A stretch of DNA of 64,000 nucleotides from Segatella hominis (GCF_004535825.1 NZ_SGVY01000019.1:1-64000); one strand, 5' to 3'. Positions 9,277-18,720 are shown, counted from the first letter of the stretch. Program-made: numbers and translations. Notes: generated by a model not told the origin, from the sequence alone.

Positions 9277-10611
9277 ATGAAGAAACTATTTATTGAAACT
9301 TACGGCTGCCAGATGAACGTGGCTGACAGCGAAGTAGTAGCCTCTGTGATGCAGATGGCTGGTTATGAAATCTGTGAAAAAGAAGAAGAGGCTGATGCTA
9401 TTTTTCTTAACACATGCAGTATCCGAGAGAATGCGGAAAACAAGATTTATCATCGCCTCGACACCCTCCATGCTGAGCAGAAAAAGGGCAGAAAGGTAAT
9501 CCTCGGAGTGTTGGGCTGTATGGCTGAGCGAGTGAAGGATGACCTCATCCAGAACCACTATGCCAACCTGGTTTGCGGTCCGGACAGCTATCTCAACCTG
9601 CCAGATATGATCGCACAATGCGAAATGGGCACCAATGCCATCAACATCGAACTTTCCAAGACCGAGACTTACCGTGACATCGTACCTCAGCGCATCGGTG
9701 GCAACAGAGTGAGCGGTTTCGTAAGCATCATGCGTGGCTGCAACAATTTCTGCCACTACTGCATCGTGCCTTATACCCGTGGACGCGAGCGCAGCCGTGA
9801 TGCAGAGAGCATCCTGCGAGAGGTTCGCGATTTGCAGCAGCGTGGTTTCAAGGAAGTTACCCTGCTTGGCCAGAATGTAAACAGTTACGGTCTTTCACCA
9901 TCAGGAAAGCGTGAGGAAGGCAGTCTTTCCTTTGCAGAACTCCTCCACATGGTAGCCCAGGCTGTACCAGATATGCGCGTGCGCTTCACCACCTCTAACC
10001 CAGAGGATATGACCGAGGACATCCTCCACGCCATCGCCGAAGAGCCAAACCTCTGCAAGCACATCCACTTCCCTGCACAGAGCGGAAGCAACAAGATACT
10101 GAAGCTGATGAACCGCAAATACACCCGCGAGGAATATCTGCAGCGCATCGCTGACATCAAGCGCATCATCCCAGGCTGCGGCATCACTACCGACATCTTC
10201 GTGGGTTATCATGACGAAACAGAGGAAGATCATCAGGAAACCCTCTCGCTGGTGAAAGAAGTTGGTTTCGACAGCGCCTTCATGTTCAAATATTCAGAGC
10301 GCCCGGGTACCTATGCTGCCAAGCACCTGCCTGACAATGTTTCGGAAGAAACCAAGATAGCCCGCCTCAACGAACTGATCAAGCTTCAGACAGAGGTGAG
10401 CGCAGAGCAGAACAAGAAAGATGAGGGTAAGGAATTCACCATCCTCATCGAAAACTTCAGCAAGCGTAGCCGTGAGCAGATGATGGGTCGCACAGAGCAG
10501 AACAAGGCGGTAGTCATCGATAAGGGCAACCACCATATCGGCGAATTCGTAAAGGTTCGCATCACCGGTTCCACCTCTGCTACCCTCTTCGGCGAAGAAG
10601 TGAAAGAATAA
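9277..10611 (+). CDS. miaB: tRNA-2-methylthio-N6-dimethylallyladenosine synthase
   Basis: A radical-SAM methylthiotransferase that modifies i6A37 of tRNAs reading UNN codons to ms2i6A. 444 residues in the normal order: an N-terminal methylthiotransferase domain with cluster cysteines C11, C47 and C81, the radical-SAM CxxxCxxC (C155, C159, C162) within RGCNNFCHYC, and a C-terminal TRAM domain. The ATG at 9277 precedes KLFIETYGCQMN, the conserved N-terminus. It is followed by a clear terminator at 10666. Confidence 0.97.
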   Translation: MKKLFIETYGCQMNVADSEVVASVMQMAGYEICEKEEEADAIFLNTCSIRENAENKIYHRLDTLHAEQKKGRKVILGVLGCMAERVKDDLIQNHYANLVCGPDSYLNLPDMIAQCEMGTNAINIELSKTETYRDIVPQRIGGNRVSGFVSIMRGCNNFCHYCIVPYTRGRERSRDAESILREVRDLQQRGFKEVTLLGQNVNSYGLSPSGKREEGSLSFAELLHMVAQAVPDMRVRFTTSNPEDMTEDILHAIAEEPNLCKHIHFPAQSGSNKILKLMNRKYTREEYLQRIADIKRIIPGCGITTDIFVGYHDETEEDHQETLSLVKEVGFDSAFMFKYSERPGTYAAKHLPDNVSEETKIARLNELIKLQTEVSAEQNKKDEGKEFTILIENFSKRSREQMMGRTEQNKAVVIDKGNHHIGEFVKVRITGSTSATLFGEEVKE

Positions 10612-10665
10612 CTTTCAACAAAGAAGAACGCAAAATAAAAGAATAACCCAAAATAAACCGAAAAT

Positions 10666-10709
10666 GGCACTTTTACCTACCCAAAACAGGTAAAAGTAGC
10701 CTTTTTCTT
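10666..10709 (+). terminator. rho-independent terminator after miaB
   Basis: The stem pairs GGC-A-CTTTTACCT with AGGTAAAAG-TA-GCC and is followed by TTTTTCTTC. Confidence 0.85.
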
Positions 10710-10739
10710 CATACTTTTAGCGAAAAAACACAAAATCAT

Positions 10740-10770
10740 TTTGTAGTTTTCTCTAAAAGCGCTATATTTG
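10740..10770 (+). promoter_or_regulatory. promoter of the ABC exporter gene, start codon at the transcription start
   Basis: TTTG at 10740-10743, a 19-bp spacer and TATATTTG at 10763-10770 match the consensus exactly. The ATG follows only six bases after the -7 box, so the mRNA would be leaderless or nearly so. Confidence 0.75.
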
Positions 10771-10776
10771 CAGTCT

Positions 10777-12630
10777 ATGAAGGAATTCTTGCAAGTTTTA
10801 AAACGATTTGTCCCTCCATACAAAAGATATCTGGGACTATCCATATTATTCAATATCCTATCAGCGGTATTGAATATCTTTTCATTCGCAGCCTTGATAC
10901 CAATCCTGCAAATCCTATTTCAGGTAGATGGCGGCATCCGTGCCAACGACTATATGACCTGGAACGGAGACTGGGGCACCCTCAAGGAAGTGGCCACCAA
11001 CAACCTGTACTATTACATCCAGGAATTTATCGTGGAATACAGTGCATCGACCGCCCTTCTGGTGATCGGTCTGTTTCTGGCATTCATGACCTTCCTGAAG
11101 ACGGGAGCCTATTTCCTTTCTTCCGCCACCATCATACCTATCCGTACTGGTATCGTGCGTGACATCCGCAACCAGCTCTACCAGAAGATTAATTCTCTCT
11201 CTCTGAGTTTCTTCAGCGAGGAGCGCAAGGGCGACATCATTGCCCGCATGAGCGGCGACGTACAGGAAGTAGAAAGCAGCATCATGTCATCTCTCGACAT
11301 GCTTTTCAAGAACCCGATTCTGATACTCTTCTACTTCATCACCCTTATCTGCATCAGTTGGCAGCTCACTCTCTTCACCATTCTTTTTGTTCCACCTTTC
11401 GGCTGGTTCATGGGCTTGGTGGGCAAGAAACTGAAGGCACAGAGTACAGAGGCACAGTCGCTCTGGAGCGACACCATGAGCATGGTAGAAGAAACATTGG
11501 GCGGTCTCCGCATCATCAAGGCTTTCTGTGCAGAAAGCAAGATGAACTGGCGCTTTGACAAGGTAAACAGCGAATATCGCGACAACATCATGCGCGTGAA
11601 CATCCGCCAGCAGATGGCTCATCCTATGAGTGAGTTCTTAGGCACCATCCTCATCGTAGTCGTATTGTGGTTTGGTGGCATTCTGGTATTGGATTACGGC
11701 CGTATCGATGGTCCAACCATCATCTTCTACCTGGTGATGCTCTACAGCATTATCAATCCGCTGAAGGAATTCTCCAAGGCAAGCTATAATATCCCCAAGG
11801 GACTTGCCAGCATGGAGCGTATCGACAAGATTCTCCAGGCAGAAGTGGAAATCAAGGACAAGGAGAACCCGGAGCATATCGCTTCCTTCGAACATCAGAT
11901 AGAGTTCCGCCACGTATCATTCGCCTATACAGACAATAAGAGCGACGAACTGATATACGTGCTGAAAGACATCAACCTCGTGATTCCGAAGGGCAAGACC
12001 GTGGCACTCGTAGGTCAGAGCGGTAGCGGTAAGAGTACGATGGTGGATCTGATTCCACGTTACTATGACGTGCAGGAAGGCGAGGTGCTCATCGATGGCA
12101 TCAACGTGAAAGACCTGGCCGTAAATGATCTCCGCCAGCTGATAGGCAATGTAAACCAGGAGGCTATCCTCTTCAATGCCAGCTTCAAGGACAACATCCG
12201 TTTCGGCAAAACCGATGCTACCGACGAGGAAATCGCCAATGCAGCAAAGATAGCCAATGCCTACGACTTTATCATGAAGTCGGAACATGGATTTGATACA
12301 GGAATCGGTGACCGTGGAGGCAGACTTTCCGGTGGTCAGCGCCAGCGTGTAAGCATCGCCCGTGCCATCCTCAAGAATCCTCCTATCCTCATTCTCGACG
12401 AGGCTACTTCTGCTCTTGATACAGAGAGCGAGCGCCTGGTGCAGGATGCTTTGGAGAAACTGATGAAGACCCGTACTACCGTAGCCGTGGCTCACCGCCT
12501 GAGCACTATCAAGCATGCAGACGAAATCTGCGTGATGCATGAGGGAAGAATCGTGGAGCGTGGTACTCACGATGAACTGATAGGCAAAGACGGATATTAT
12601 AAGAAATTGCACGATATGCAGCAGGTGTAA
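10777..12630 (+). CDS. MsbA-like ABC exporter (fused membrane and ATPase domains)
   Basis: 617 residues. An N-terminal six-helix ABC exporter membrane domain (about 15-330) is followed by the ATPase domain with Walker A GQSGSGKST (about 412-420), signature LSGGQRQR (about 518) and Walker B ILILDEATSALD (about 537). It works as a homodimer in the inner membrane. MsbA-type lipid A flipping is the likely role given the acyltransferase and LPS-kinase genes that follow, but a lipid-linked glycan or drug substrate is possible. ATG 10777 is chosen over an in-frame TTG at 10768, because that TTG lies inside the promoter -7 box. Confidence 0.92.
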   Translation: MKEFLQVLKRFVPPYKRYLGLSILFNILSAVLNIFSFAALIPILQILFQVDGGIRANDYMTWNGDWGTLKEVATNNLYYYIQEFIVEYSASTALLVIGLFLAFMTFLKTGAYFLSSATIIPIRTGIVRDIRNQLYQKINSLSLSFFSEERKGDIIARMSGDVQEVESSIMSSLDMLFKNPILILFYFITLICISWQLTLFTILFVPPFGWFMGLVGKKLKAQSTEAQSLWSDTMSMVEETLGGLRIIKAFCAESKMNWRFDKVNSEYRDNIMRVNIRQQMAHPMSEFLGTILIVVVLWFGGILVLDYGRIDGPTIIFYLVMLYSIINPLKEFSKASYNIPKGLASMERIDKILQAEVEIKDKENPEHIASFEHQIEFRHVSFAYTDNKSDELIYVLKDINLVIPKGKTVALVGQSGSGKSTMVDLIPRYYDVQEGEVLIDGINVKDLAVNDLRQLIGNVNQEAILFNASFKDNIRFGKTDATDEEIANAAKIANAYDFIMKSEHGFDTGIGDRGGRLSGGQRQRVSIARAILKNPPILILDEATSALDTESERLVQDALEKLMKTRTTVAVAHRLSTIKHADEICVMHEGRIVERGTHDELIGKDGYYKKLHDMQQV

Positions 12631-12633
12631 TAA

Positions 12634-12666
12634 CAATGTTAAGTGTTGAATGTTAAATGTTAAGTT
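12634..12666. repeat. short direct repeats of TGTTAA
   Basis: Four imperfect copies of a (A)TGTTAA(G/A) word follow one another after the ABC exporter stop. The cause is unclear; replication slippage is possible. Confidence 0.5.
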
Positions 12667-12710
12667 GCATTCTTGCTTATATATATAATAAGGTGTAAAT
12701 CATAGGACTT

Positions 12711-13634
12711 ATGACAAAGATTGTTTATGCGCTGTTTTATGCAATATCGCTGCTGCCATTCAGGTTGCTCTATTGCATTGCCGATTTCGAGTACTTCATG
12801 ATGTATCGCATCATCAAGTACCGCAGAGGCATTGTGCGTAAGAATCTCACCACTTCCTTTCCGGAAAAGTCTGCCGAAGAAATCGCAGCTATCGAAAAGA
12901 AATTCTACCGCTGGTTCTGCGATTATTTCTTTGAAGCAGTCAAGTTGCTGAGTATCAGCGACAAGGAACTCCGCCACCGCTTCCATGTTTACAATAGCGA
13001 GGAAGTGGAAAAATGTTTTCAGGAGGGTCAGGATGTAGCAGCCATCCTCGGACATTACTGCAACTGGGAGTGGCTCTCATGTGTAGGCATCGAACTGCCA
13101 AAATCCCGCAAGATGGGTCTCATCTATCATCCTCTGTACAACAAGGCCTTCGATGAACTCTTCAAGCGCATCCGTTCTCACGAAGAAAATGGAGTGCCAG
13201 TTCCCAAGAAAGATATCCTCCGCTATCTGGTAGATTACAAGCGCAGGGATATCCGCAGCATCTTCGGCTACATCAGCGACCAGGGGCCTAAATGGGAGAA
13301 CATCCACCTGTGGCTTCCTTTCCTCAACCATCCCGAAACTCCTGTGTTTACAGGAGGCGAAAGAATCATGAGAAAGATGAACGATGCCGTATTCTATGTA
13401 GAGATGTCGCGCCCGAAAAGGGGCTATTACACAGCCACTTACAAGCTTATCACCCGCGAGCCGAACGCTCTGCCGGAGCATGAGATCACCCGTCGCTTCT
13501 TCCAGATGTTAGAAGAAACCATCCGTAAGAATCCTCCTTATTATCTCTGGACACACAACAGATGGAAGCGAACCAAAGAGGAGTTTGACAAGCGATACGA
13601 AGTGGTGAAGGGGAAAGTTGTACCAAGAGAATAG
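12711..13634 (+). CDS. LpxL/HtrB-type lysophospholipid or lipid A acyltransferase
   Basis: 307 residues. An N-terminal hydrophobic segment is followed by the acyltransferase motif H115-x4-E120 (GHYCNWEW), the histidine-acid pair of the lauroyl/myristoyl transferase family, and by DQGP near 191. Family role: transfer of an acyl chain from acyl-ACP to lipid A precursor at the inner membrane face. It sits between the exporter (80 bp upstream) and an LPS-kinase-like gene (41 bp downstream) on the same strand, which supports lipid A biosynthesis. Confidence 0.9.
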   Translation: MTKIVYALFYAISLLPFRLLYCIADFEYFMMYRIIKYRRGIVRKNLTTSFPEKSAEEIAAIEKKFYRWFCDYFFEAVKLLSISDKELRHRFHVYNSEEVEKCFQEGQDVAAILGHYCNWEWLSCVGIELPKSRKMGLIYHPLYNKAFDELFKRIRSHEENGVPVPKKDILRYLVDYKRRDIRSIFGYISDQGPKWENIHLWLPFLNHPETPVFTGGERIMRKMNDAVFYVEMSRPKRGYYTATYKLITREPNALPEHEITRRFFQMLEETIRKNPPYYLWTHNRWKRTKEEFDKRYEVVKGKVVPRE

Positions 13635-13675
13635 AATGGATTACAAGAAACGATTTCCAAAAACGATTCTAAGAA

Positions 13676-14431
13676 ATGAGAAAGATAAAGATAAATCCAA
13701 AATATGAATACCTGAGAAGTTTCATCGAGAGCATTCCTGATGTTTTCGAAGAGAAGGGACGTGAGATTTATAAAAGCCGCAATACCATCAAGGTAATGAA
13801 TACCCCTGAAGGCCTAAGTATCAATGTAAAGCGATACCATATACCTCACGGACTGAATCAGATGATCTATTCATGGGGAATCAGGGTACCTAAAGGTAAA
13901 CGCGCTTACGAATATGCCAGAATTTTAAAAGATAAGGGGATAGGAACGCCAGAAGTCATTGCACTTATTGAAGAAAGAGGTCTTCTGAATATGCTGGGAT
14001 TCACCTACCTCATCACGATACAATGTGATTACGGACACACCATGTATGAAACTGGTGACCAGAATTTTACAGACCACACCTCTATAGCCAAAGCTCTGGC
14101 TCATTTTGCAGCAAATATCCATAACCATAAAGTATTGCACAAAGACTTCACACCAGGCAACGTACTATGGAAAAAGGATGATGAAGGCTATCATTTCATG
14201 ATTGTAGATATAAACCGCATGAACTTTGGCACAGTCAGCATAAAGAAAGGTTTATATAACCTGCGTAAATTCTGGGGTCCAAAAGAATTCATGAAAACCC
14301 TCGCATCAGAATATGCATTGATACGAAATGCTAATCCTGAAGAAGCCGTTGACTATGTAATGAAAGAACGGGCAAAATTCTGGAAACGCTATCAGAAGAA
14401 ACATGAAATACCATTCCTGCTTGAACTGTAA
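13676..14431 (+). CDS. Kdo/InaA-type lipopolysaccharide kinase family protein
   Basis: 251 residues with an atypical protein-kinase fold. Likely ATP lysine K52 (NVKRY), catalytic loop HKD 155-157 with N162 (HKDFTPGN), and metal-binding DINR at 178-181 in place of DFG. Family knowledge: phosphorylation of Kdo or inner-core heptose of LPS. It follows the acyltransferase gene by 41 bp. The last codons form the 5' arm of the terminator hairpin. Confidence 0.85.
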   Translation: MRKIKINPKYEYLRSFIESIPDVFEEKGREIYKSRNTIKVMNTPEGLSINVKRYHIPHGLNQMIYSWGIRVPKGKRAYEYARILKDKGIGTPEVIALIEERGLLNMLGFTYLITIQCDYGHTMYETGDQNFTDHTSIAKALAHFAANIHNHKVLHKDFTPGNVLWKKDDEGYHFMIVDINRMNFGTVSIKKGLYNLRKFWGPKEFMKTLASEYALIRNANPEEAVDYVMKERAKFWKRYQKKHEIPFLLEL

Positions 14432-14454
14432 TCAAGCAAGAATGGTATTTTCTT
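14406..14454 (+). terminator. terminator overlapping the end of the LPS kinase gene
   Basis: Arms 14406-14424 and 14432-14450 pair over 19 positions with one mismatch. The loop holds the TAA stop codon and TTTT-C-TT follows. The left arm is coding sequence. It separates two convergent genes. Confidence 0.8.
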
Positions 14455-14469
14455 ATCCGTGAAATCTGA

Positions 14470-15669
14470 CTATTCCTTCAATTTGTCCGAATAATTTCTA
14501 ACCATCATTTCATAAATCAGTTTAAACCAAATCAGTACCACCGGAAGGGCTTTCAGCGCATAAGGCTGCACATAAGTCTTGCGTATAAACTTCGGGAAAA
14601 GATCAGAAGGAGACAAACTCGTCAGGATAAAAGCAAAAATCATCAAAGCAATGTCCCAACGAGAACGCTTCCACGGAACAGCAACAAACCAAAGAGCTAC
14701 TCCCACAAAAGCAATGATATAAGTACTCGACTCGCTACCCGTACTGAAGAGTACAACAAACATCAGAACCGAAGCAAGGAAAGCATATCGGAAATACAGA
14801 TTTTTATATTGCGAAAAGCGCAGATAAGGAGCGCAAAAAGCCAATATTCCAGGAACAATCAGCCATAAATCAGAATAAGTGGAAACATGCGATATTTTTC
14901 TCACTAATCCTAACAAAGACTGATTTTGCATCGTAGAAAACATATTCTCCATATTCTTACCTGCCAAACTCATTTTCCATTCCTGATATTGACCTATAAT
15001 ATATTCTGGACTACTAATCAACATCGGCAAGACAAAGAACAAAACAGCCCACCCGACCAACGAAGCAACAAATTTGACCTTATGCTTGGAGAAGAAGAAG
15101 AAAGCCAATCCTACAACACCATAAAGTTTGACAAACGTACCAATCATGATAAAACACGCAGCCAAAATATCTTTCTGTTTCTCCACACAATAAAAGGATG
15201 CCACGATAAGAGCAACCGTCACAATATTAAACTGGTCCATGAATAAAGCTGTAAGCAACTCATGAGCACAGAACCAATAGATAAATATTTGTTTACCTTG
15301 ATTCAGAGGCAGTTTTCGGATACACACATAGAGAAGCAAAGCCATCAACACATGCCACAAAATAAGCCCCACAGGAAGAGGGACAACTGCAAACGGAGCG
15401 ATAATCAAACTGAAGAACGGACCATAATGATTCGTATCAAAATACTCTGCATAAGGAGCGTAAAGAGACGTCTGATTCCACGTATGCCAAAAAACATATT
15501 TGAATATCAAAAAGTTGTTACACTTATGAAACTTGATAAGCGCAGATCCCAAAGCCAGCAAGAGCCAAAGCCAAAGTAATGTGCGCGGGTCGGTAAAAAA
15601 AGGACGCTTCAAGAACTGCTTCAAGCGTGAAAGAGTTTCATTCATTTGATTTATCTGTTTATTAATCAT
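14470..15669 (-). CDS. GT87 / DUF2029-type polytopic glycosyltransferase
   Basis: 399 residues with about nine or ten membrane helices spread over the whole length, and an early soluble loop after helix 1 (about 45-90). This is the pattern of the GT87 family, whose characterised members are polyprenyl-phosphate-mannose-dependent mannosyltransferases. Sugar and acceptor here are unknown. The start is ATG 15669; ATG 15645 (residue 9) is an alternative. It has its own leftward promoter and is convergent with the LPS kinase gene, so it is the first gene of the surface-glycan region. Confidence 0.75.
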   Translation of the reverse strand: MINKQINQMNETLSRLKQFLKRPFFTDPRTLLWLWLLLALGSALIKFHKCNNFLIFKYVFWHTWNQTSLYAPYAEYFDTNHYGPFFSLIIAPFAVVPLPVGLILWHVLMALLLYVCIRKLPLNQGKQIFIYWFCAHELLTALFMDQFNIVTVALIVASFYCVEKQKDILAACFIMIGTFVKLYGVVGLAFFFFSKHKVKFVASLVGWAVLFFVLPMLISSPEYIIGQYQEWKMSLAGKNMENMFSTMQNQSLLGLVRKISHVSTYSDLWLIVPGILAFCAPYLRFSQYKNLYFRYAFLASVLMFVVLFSTGSESSTYIIAFVGVALWFVAVPWKRSRWDIALMIFAFILTSLSPSDLFPKFIRKTYVQPYALKALPVVLIWFKLIYEMMVRNYSDKLKE

Positions 15670-15723
15670 TATACATATTAGTCATAAATCTTCCTCCTTA
15701 TCATTTTCCAGCTATATCGCGAA

Positions 15724-15755
15724 CAAAGATAGAAAAAAAACATGTAATGAGCAAA
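15724..15755 (-). promoter_or_regulatory. promoter of the GT87 gene
   Basis: Leftward TATCTTTG (complement of 15724-15731) and TTTG (complement of 15752-15755) with a 20-bp spacer. Confidence 0.75.
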
Positions 15756-15770
15756 TATTTCTATAATTAT

Positions 15771-15801
15771 TTTGCAAAATCAGAATTTTATTGTAACTTT
15801 G
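15771..15801 (+). promoter_or_regulatory. promoter of the GT4 gene at 15834
   Basis: TTTG at 15771-15774, a 19-bp spacer and TAACTTTG at 15794-15801. It is back to back with the GT87 promoter, 16 bp apart. Confidence 0.8.
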
Positions 15802-15833
15802 TATGGAATAAAGATTTTTCAAAATAACAAAAC

Positions 15834-17033
15834 ATGAAAATAGGCTTTGATGCAAAAAGAGCAGCACAAAATCGTACTGGTCTTGGCAATTATAGTAGAT
15901 TTATAATCAGAATATTGTCGGAGCTACGCCCCGACAACGAATACCATCTATATACACCAAAGCCTCATCGCATACCATATCTGAAGGAAATACCCACATT
16001 AAACCAACTTTTCCTTCATTTTCCATCCAAGGGTATATGGAAAGAACTAAGTTCCCTTTGGAGAATCTGGGGTATCAGCAGGGATATACAGAAAAATGGT
16101 ATTGACTTATTTCATGGTTTGAGCAACGAGTTGCCTTTAAACATTGGTACTCCGGAAGATAGAAAAAAGAAATATGGAGAAAAACGATGCAAATACATCG
16201 TGACTATCCACGACCTGATCTTTCTTCATACACCTCAGTATTATCATTGGATAGACCGCAAAATTTATCAATATAAATTTCGCAAGGCTTGCCAAAACGC
16301 AGACCGCATCATTGCCGTCAGTGAATACACCAAACAGGAAATTATAGATTATTTCCATACACCAAAAGAAAAAATTGATGTAGTTTATCAGGGTTGTGAC
16401 CCTGTATTCTCTCAAGAAATTGCTCAAGAAAAGCTGGAGGAGGTAAGAGAAAAATATTCGCTACCAGAAGAATTTGTGCTCTATGTAGGAAGCATTGAAG
16501 AACGGAAGAATCTTCTATTGTTGGCAAAAGCGATAGCTCTGCTTGCCAAAGGAGAATGCAGAGCAGAATGTCTTGCAGAGAATCAGAGGAAAAAAGAAAT
16601 ACAGGTAGTAGCAGTAGGACGCCACACTCCATATGTAGAAGAAATACAAAGCTTTCTGAAGGAACAAGGCATAGAGCATCTGTTTCATTTCTATCATAAA
16701 GTACCTTACGAAGATTTGCCATCGTTCTACAAATTGGCACAAATTTTCGTTTATCCTTCCCAGATAGAGGGATTCGGAATTCCACTTCTGGAAGCCATCA
16801 GCAGCGGAGTTCCAGCTATCGGATGTACCGGTTCTTGTCTGGAAGAAGCAGGAGGTCCCGATTCGATATATGTCGCACCAGACGATGCTCAAAGCATGGC
16901 TGCAACTCTCCTCAACGTTTCATCCGACGCTCTATTACGTCAGAATATGATCATGCGGGGCAGAGAATATGCCAAACGCTTTACCGACGAAAAGCTGTTT
17001 CATTCCCTATATGAAACATACCAAAAAATATAA
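15834..17033 (+). CDS. GT4-family glycosyltransferase
   Basis: 399 residues in a GT-B fold. The N-terminal acceptor domain begins MKIGFDAKRA with a glycine-rich GLGNYS loop (about 17-22). The C-terminal donor domain carries EGFGIPLLEA (about 311-320), the E-x7-E motif of retaining GT4 enzymes. It uses a nucleotide-sugar in the cytosol to extend a lipid-linked glycan; the sugar is not predictable. It has its own promoter. A remnant of another glycosyltransferase gene starts 27 bp after its stop. Confidence 0.92.
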   Translation: MKIGFDAKRAAQNRTGLGNYSRFIIRILSELRPDNEYHLYTPKPHRIPYLKEIPTLNQLFLHFPSKGIWKELSSLWRIWGISRDIQKNGIDLFHGLSNELPLNIGTPEDRKKKYGEKRCKYIVTIHDLIFLHTPQYYHWIDRKIYQYKFRKACQNADRIIAVSEYTKQEIIDYFHTPKEKIDVVYQGCDPVFSQEIAQEKLEEVREKYSLPEEFVLYVGSIEERKNLLLLAKAIALLAKGECRAECLAENQRKKEIQVVAVGRHTPYVEEIQSFLKEQGIEHLFHFYHKVPYEDLPSFYKLAQIFVYPSQIEGFGIPLLEAISSGVPAIGCTGSCLEEAGGPDSIYVAPDDAQSMAATLLNVSSDALLRQNMIMRGREYAKRFTDEKLFHSLYETYQKI

Positions 17034-17060
17034 TCATCAGAACAACTGTAAAAAAGAAAT

Positions 17061-17132
17061 ATGAAACAAAACAGACTTTGCTACATAAGCCAGAATTACT
17101 ATAATCTATCTGGCGCATACAAGTCACTTTGA
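17061..17132 (+). pseudogene. 5' remnant of a galactofuranosyltransferase-like gene
   Basis: An ATG opens a 23-codon frame whose product shares QNRLCYIS-x-NYYNL with the N-terminus of the intact gene at 18812, then ends at TGA. DNA identity is high over the first ~55 bases but with codon-level differences, so this is a diverged paralogue stub and not a fresh duplication. The ATPase gene and its repeat array lie between stub and intact gene. It probably marks an insertion or recombination end point. Confidence 0.75.
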
Positions 17133-17160
17133 GGAGCTGCTACAACAAGAATACTGAAAT

Positions 17161-17259
17161 CTTTGTATTTTAGCAAAAAATCTGCGATTATTTCTTTGTA
17201 TTTTAGCAAAAAGTTGACGTTTATATCTTTGCATTTTAGCATTTTTACAATTTAAATGC
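17161..17259. repeat. array A: three direct repeats with exact 33-bp period
   Basis: Units begin at 17161, 17194 and 17227. Each opens with CTTTGTATTTTAGCA (the third has C for T) and then has a variable 15-18 base stretch. The third unit continues into a tail shared with array B at 23888. The array ends where the promoter of the downstream ATPase gene begins. Confidence 0.9.
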
Positions 17260-17289
17260 TTGATATTAAGCAAAAAACATGTAATTTTG
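17259..17289 (+). promoter_or_regulatory. promoter of the first ATPase gene
   Basis: CTTG (one mismatch to TTTG) at 17259-17262, a 19-bp spacer and TAATTTTG at 17282-17289. The ATG follows 24 bp later. It directly abuts array A. Confidence 0.6.
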
Positions 17290-17313
17290 CAATCAAAAAA
17301 AAGGAAATACAAA

Positions 17314-18678
17314 ATGGAGCAAAGACAATATATTACCAGACAAATAGACAAGGCTTTGATAGCATGGAAAAACAATCCACGACATAAGCCTTTGTTACTA
17401 CGTGGCGCAAGACAAGTGGGCAAATCCTCCTCCGTACGCCATCTGGGCAAGCAATTCGAGAATTTCGTTGAAGTTAACTTTGAGCGAAAGCCACAGTTTG
17501 CCCAAATTTTCCAAGGAGACTTAAGTGCCCGTCATATAGTTGAAACATTAAAATCAATAACAGGAGAGGCAATCATTCCAGGAAAAACTTTACTTTTCTT
17601 GGACGAAATACAAATGTGCCAAGAGGCCATTTCTGCTCTTCGTTTTTTTTGGGAAGACTTACCTGAATTACATGTTATTGCAGCAGGTTCTCTGTTGGAA
17701 TTTGCACTAAATGAAATTCCAACTTTTGGCGTGGGCAGGATTCATTCTATGTTTATGTACCCAATGTCTTTCGATGAATTCTTGGGAGCACTTGGTATGC
17801 AAAGCTTATTACAAGCCAAAGAAATTGCCAACCCTACCCAACCTTTACTTCCTGTCTTACACGACCAATTAGCTGCTCTCTTCCGCACTTATCTGATGGT
17901 CGGCGGAATGCCTGAAGTTGTCTCTACATGGCTCTCTGCTCATAGCTACGAAGAGTGCCAATCCGTACAAAAAGAAATAGTATATACCTATGAAGTTGAC
18001 TTTGCGAAATACAAGAAACGCGCCAACACCACATTGCTTCGGCTCACCTTACATAGTGCAGCTCATCAAATAGGAAGTAAGTTCGTATATAGCCAAGTAT
18101 CACGCGATTTCAGATCTGTCCAAATAAAAGAGGCTCTTAGCCTTCTAACTTTGGCAGGATTACTTATACCAGTCTATAACACTGCAGCCAATGGTTTCCC
18201 GCTGGGTGCAGAAGCAGATGAAAGTTGCGCAAAATACCTTTTCTTGGATAGCGGGCTTCTTCTATCCATCTTAGGCATGGACTTAGGTAGCATAACAACC
18301 CTTTCAGAGCAAATACTCATAGGCAATGCCACCGACTTGGTAAACAAGGGACATATTACAGAGATGGTAGCAGGACTGGAAATCATCAAAAACATGCCTC
18401 CAGACAGCATTCCTTCTCTGTTCTTTTGGATGCGCAGCGCAAAGAGTTCTTTAGCTGAAGTAGATTACGTTATGGCAAAAAATATGAAGATTCTTCCGAT
18501 AGAGGTAAAAGCCGAAGTGCGTGGCGGAATGAAGAGCCTTTATGCTTTTATGGAGACAAAACACATCGATCATGCCATTCGAACCTCATTAGAAAACTTT
18601 GGGAGTTTTACTAAAGACAATGGGAAAATAGACATCTATCCTCTTTATGCATTAAGGAGCTTGGTAATAATGAAATAA
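17314..18678 (+). CDS. AAA-type ATPase with DUF4143 C-terminal domain
   Basis: 454 residues. An N-terminal P-loop ATPase has Walker A GARQVGKSS (about 30-38) and Walker B LLFLDEIQ (about 97-104). The C-terminal part has the restriction-nuclease-like layout of DUF4143, ending in an ILPIEVKAE-type PD-(D/E)xK-like strand. These genes are abundant and mobile-looking in Bacteroidota; no firm function is established. ATG 17314 is used because the longer frame starts upstream of the predicted promoter. It separates a glycosyltransferase stub from the intact homologue and is preceded by array A, so it looks inserted into the glycan locus. Confidence 0.88.
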   Translation: MEQRQYITRQIDKALIAWKNNPRHKPLLLRGARQVGKSSSVRHLGKQFENFVEVNFERKPQFAQIFQGDLSARHIVETLKSITGEAIIPGKTLLFLDEIQMCQEAISALRFFWEDLPELHVIAAGSLLEFALNEIPTFGVGRIHSMFMYPMSFDEFLGALGMQSLLQAKEIANPTQPLLPVLHDQLAALFRTYLMVGGMPEVVSTWLSAHSYEECQSVQKEIVYTYEVDFAKYKKRANTTLLRLTLHSAAHQIGSKFVYSQVSRDFRSVQIKEALSLLTLAGLLIPVYNTAANGFPLGAEADESCAKYLFLDSGLLLSILGMDLGSITTLSEQILIGNATDLVNKGHITEMVAGLEIIKNMPPDSIPSLFFWMRSAKSSLAEVDYVMAKNMKILPIEVKAEVRGGMKSLYAFMETKHIDHAIRTSLENFGSFTKDNGKIDIYPLYALRSLVIMK

Positions 18679-18720
18679 TCAAGGCTCCAACTAAAACAGA
18701 AAGAGGAGAAGTTTACCTAC

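Noticed and set aside
15670-15833. Possible invertible promoter between the GT87 and GT4 genes
   Set aside because: Two back-to-back promoters are present, but no flanking inverted repeats and no recombinase gene are nearby.
17124-17450. Minus-strand frame with repeated AKIQR-type peptides over array A (and a similar one at 23806-24036)
   Set aside because: The period of 33 bp is a multiple of three, so a direct-repeat array automatically gives a repeating peptide. There are no start signals and it overlaps the ATPase gene.
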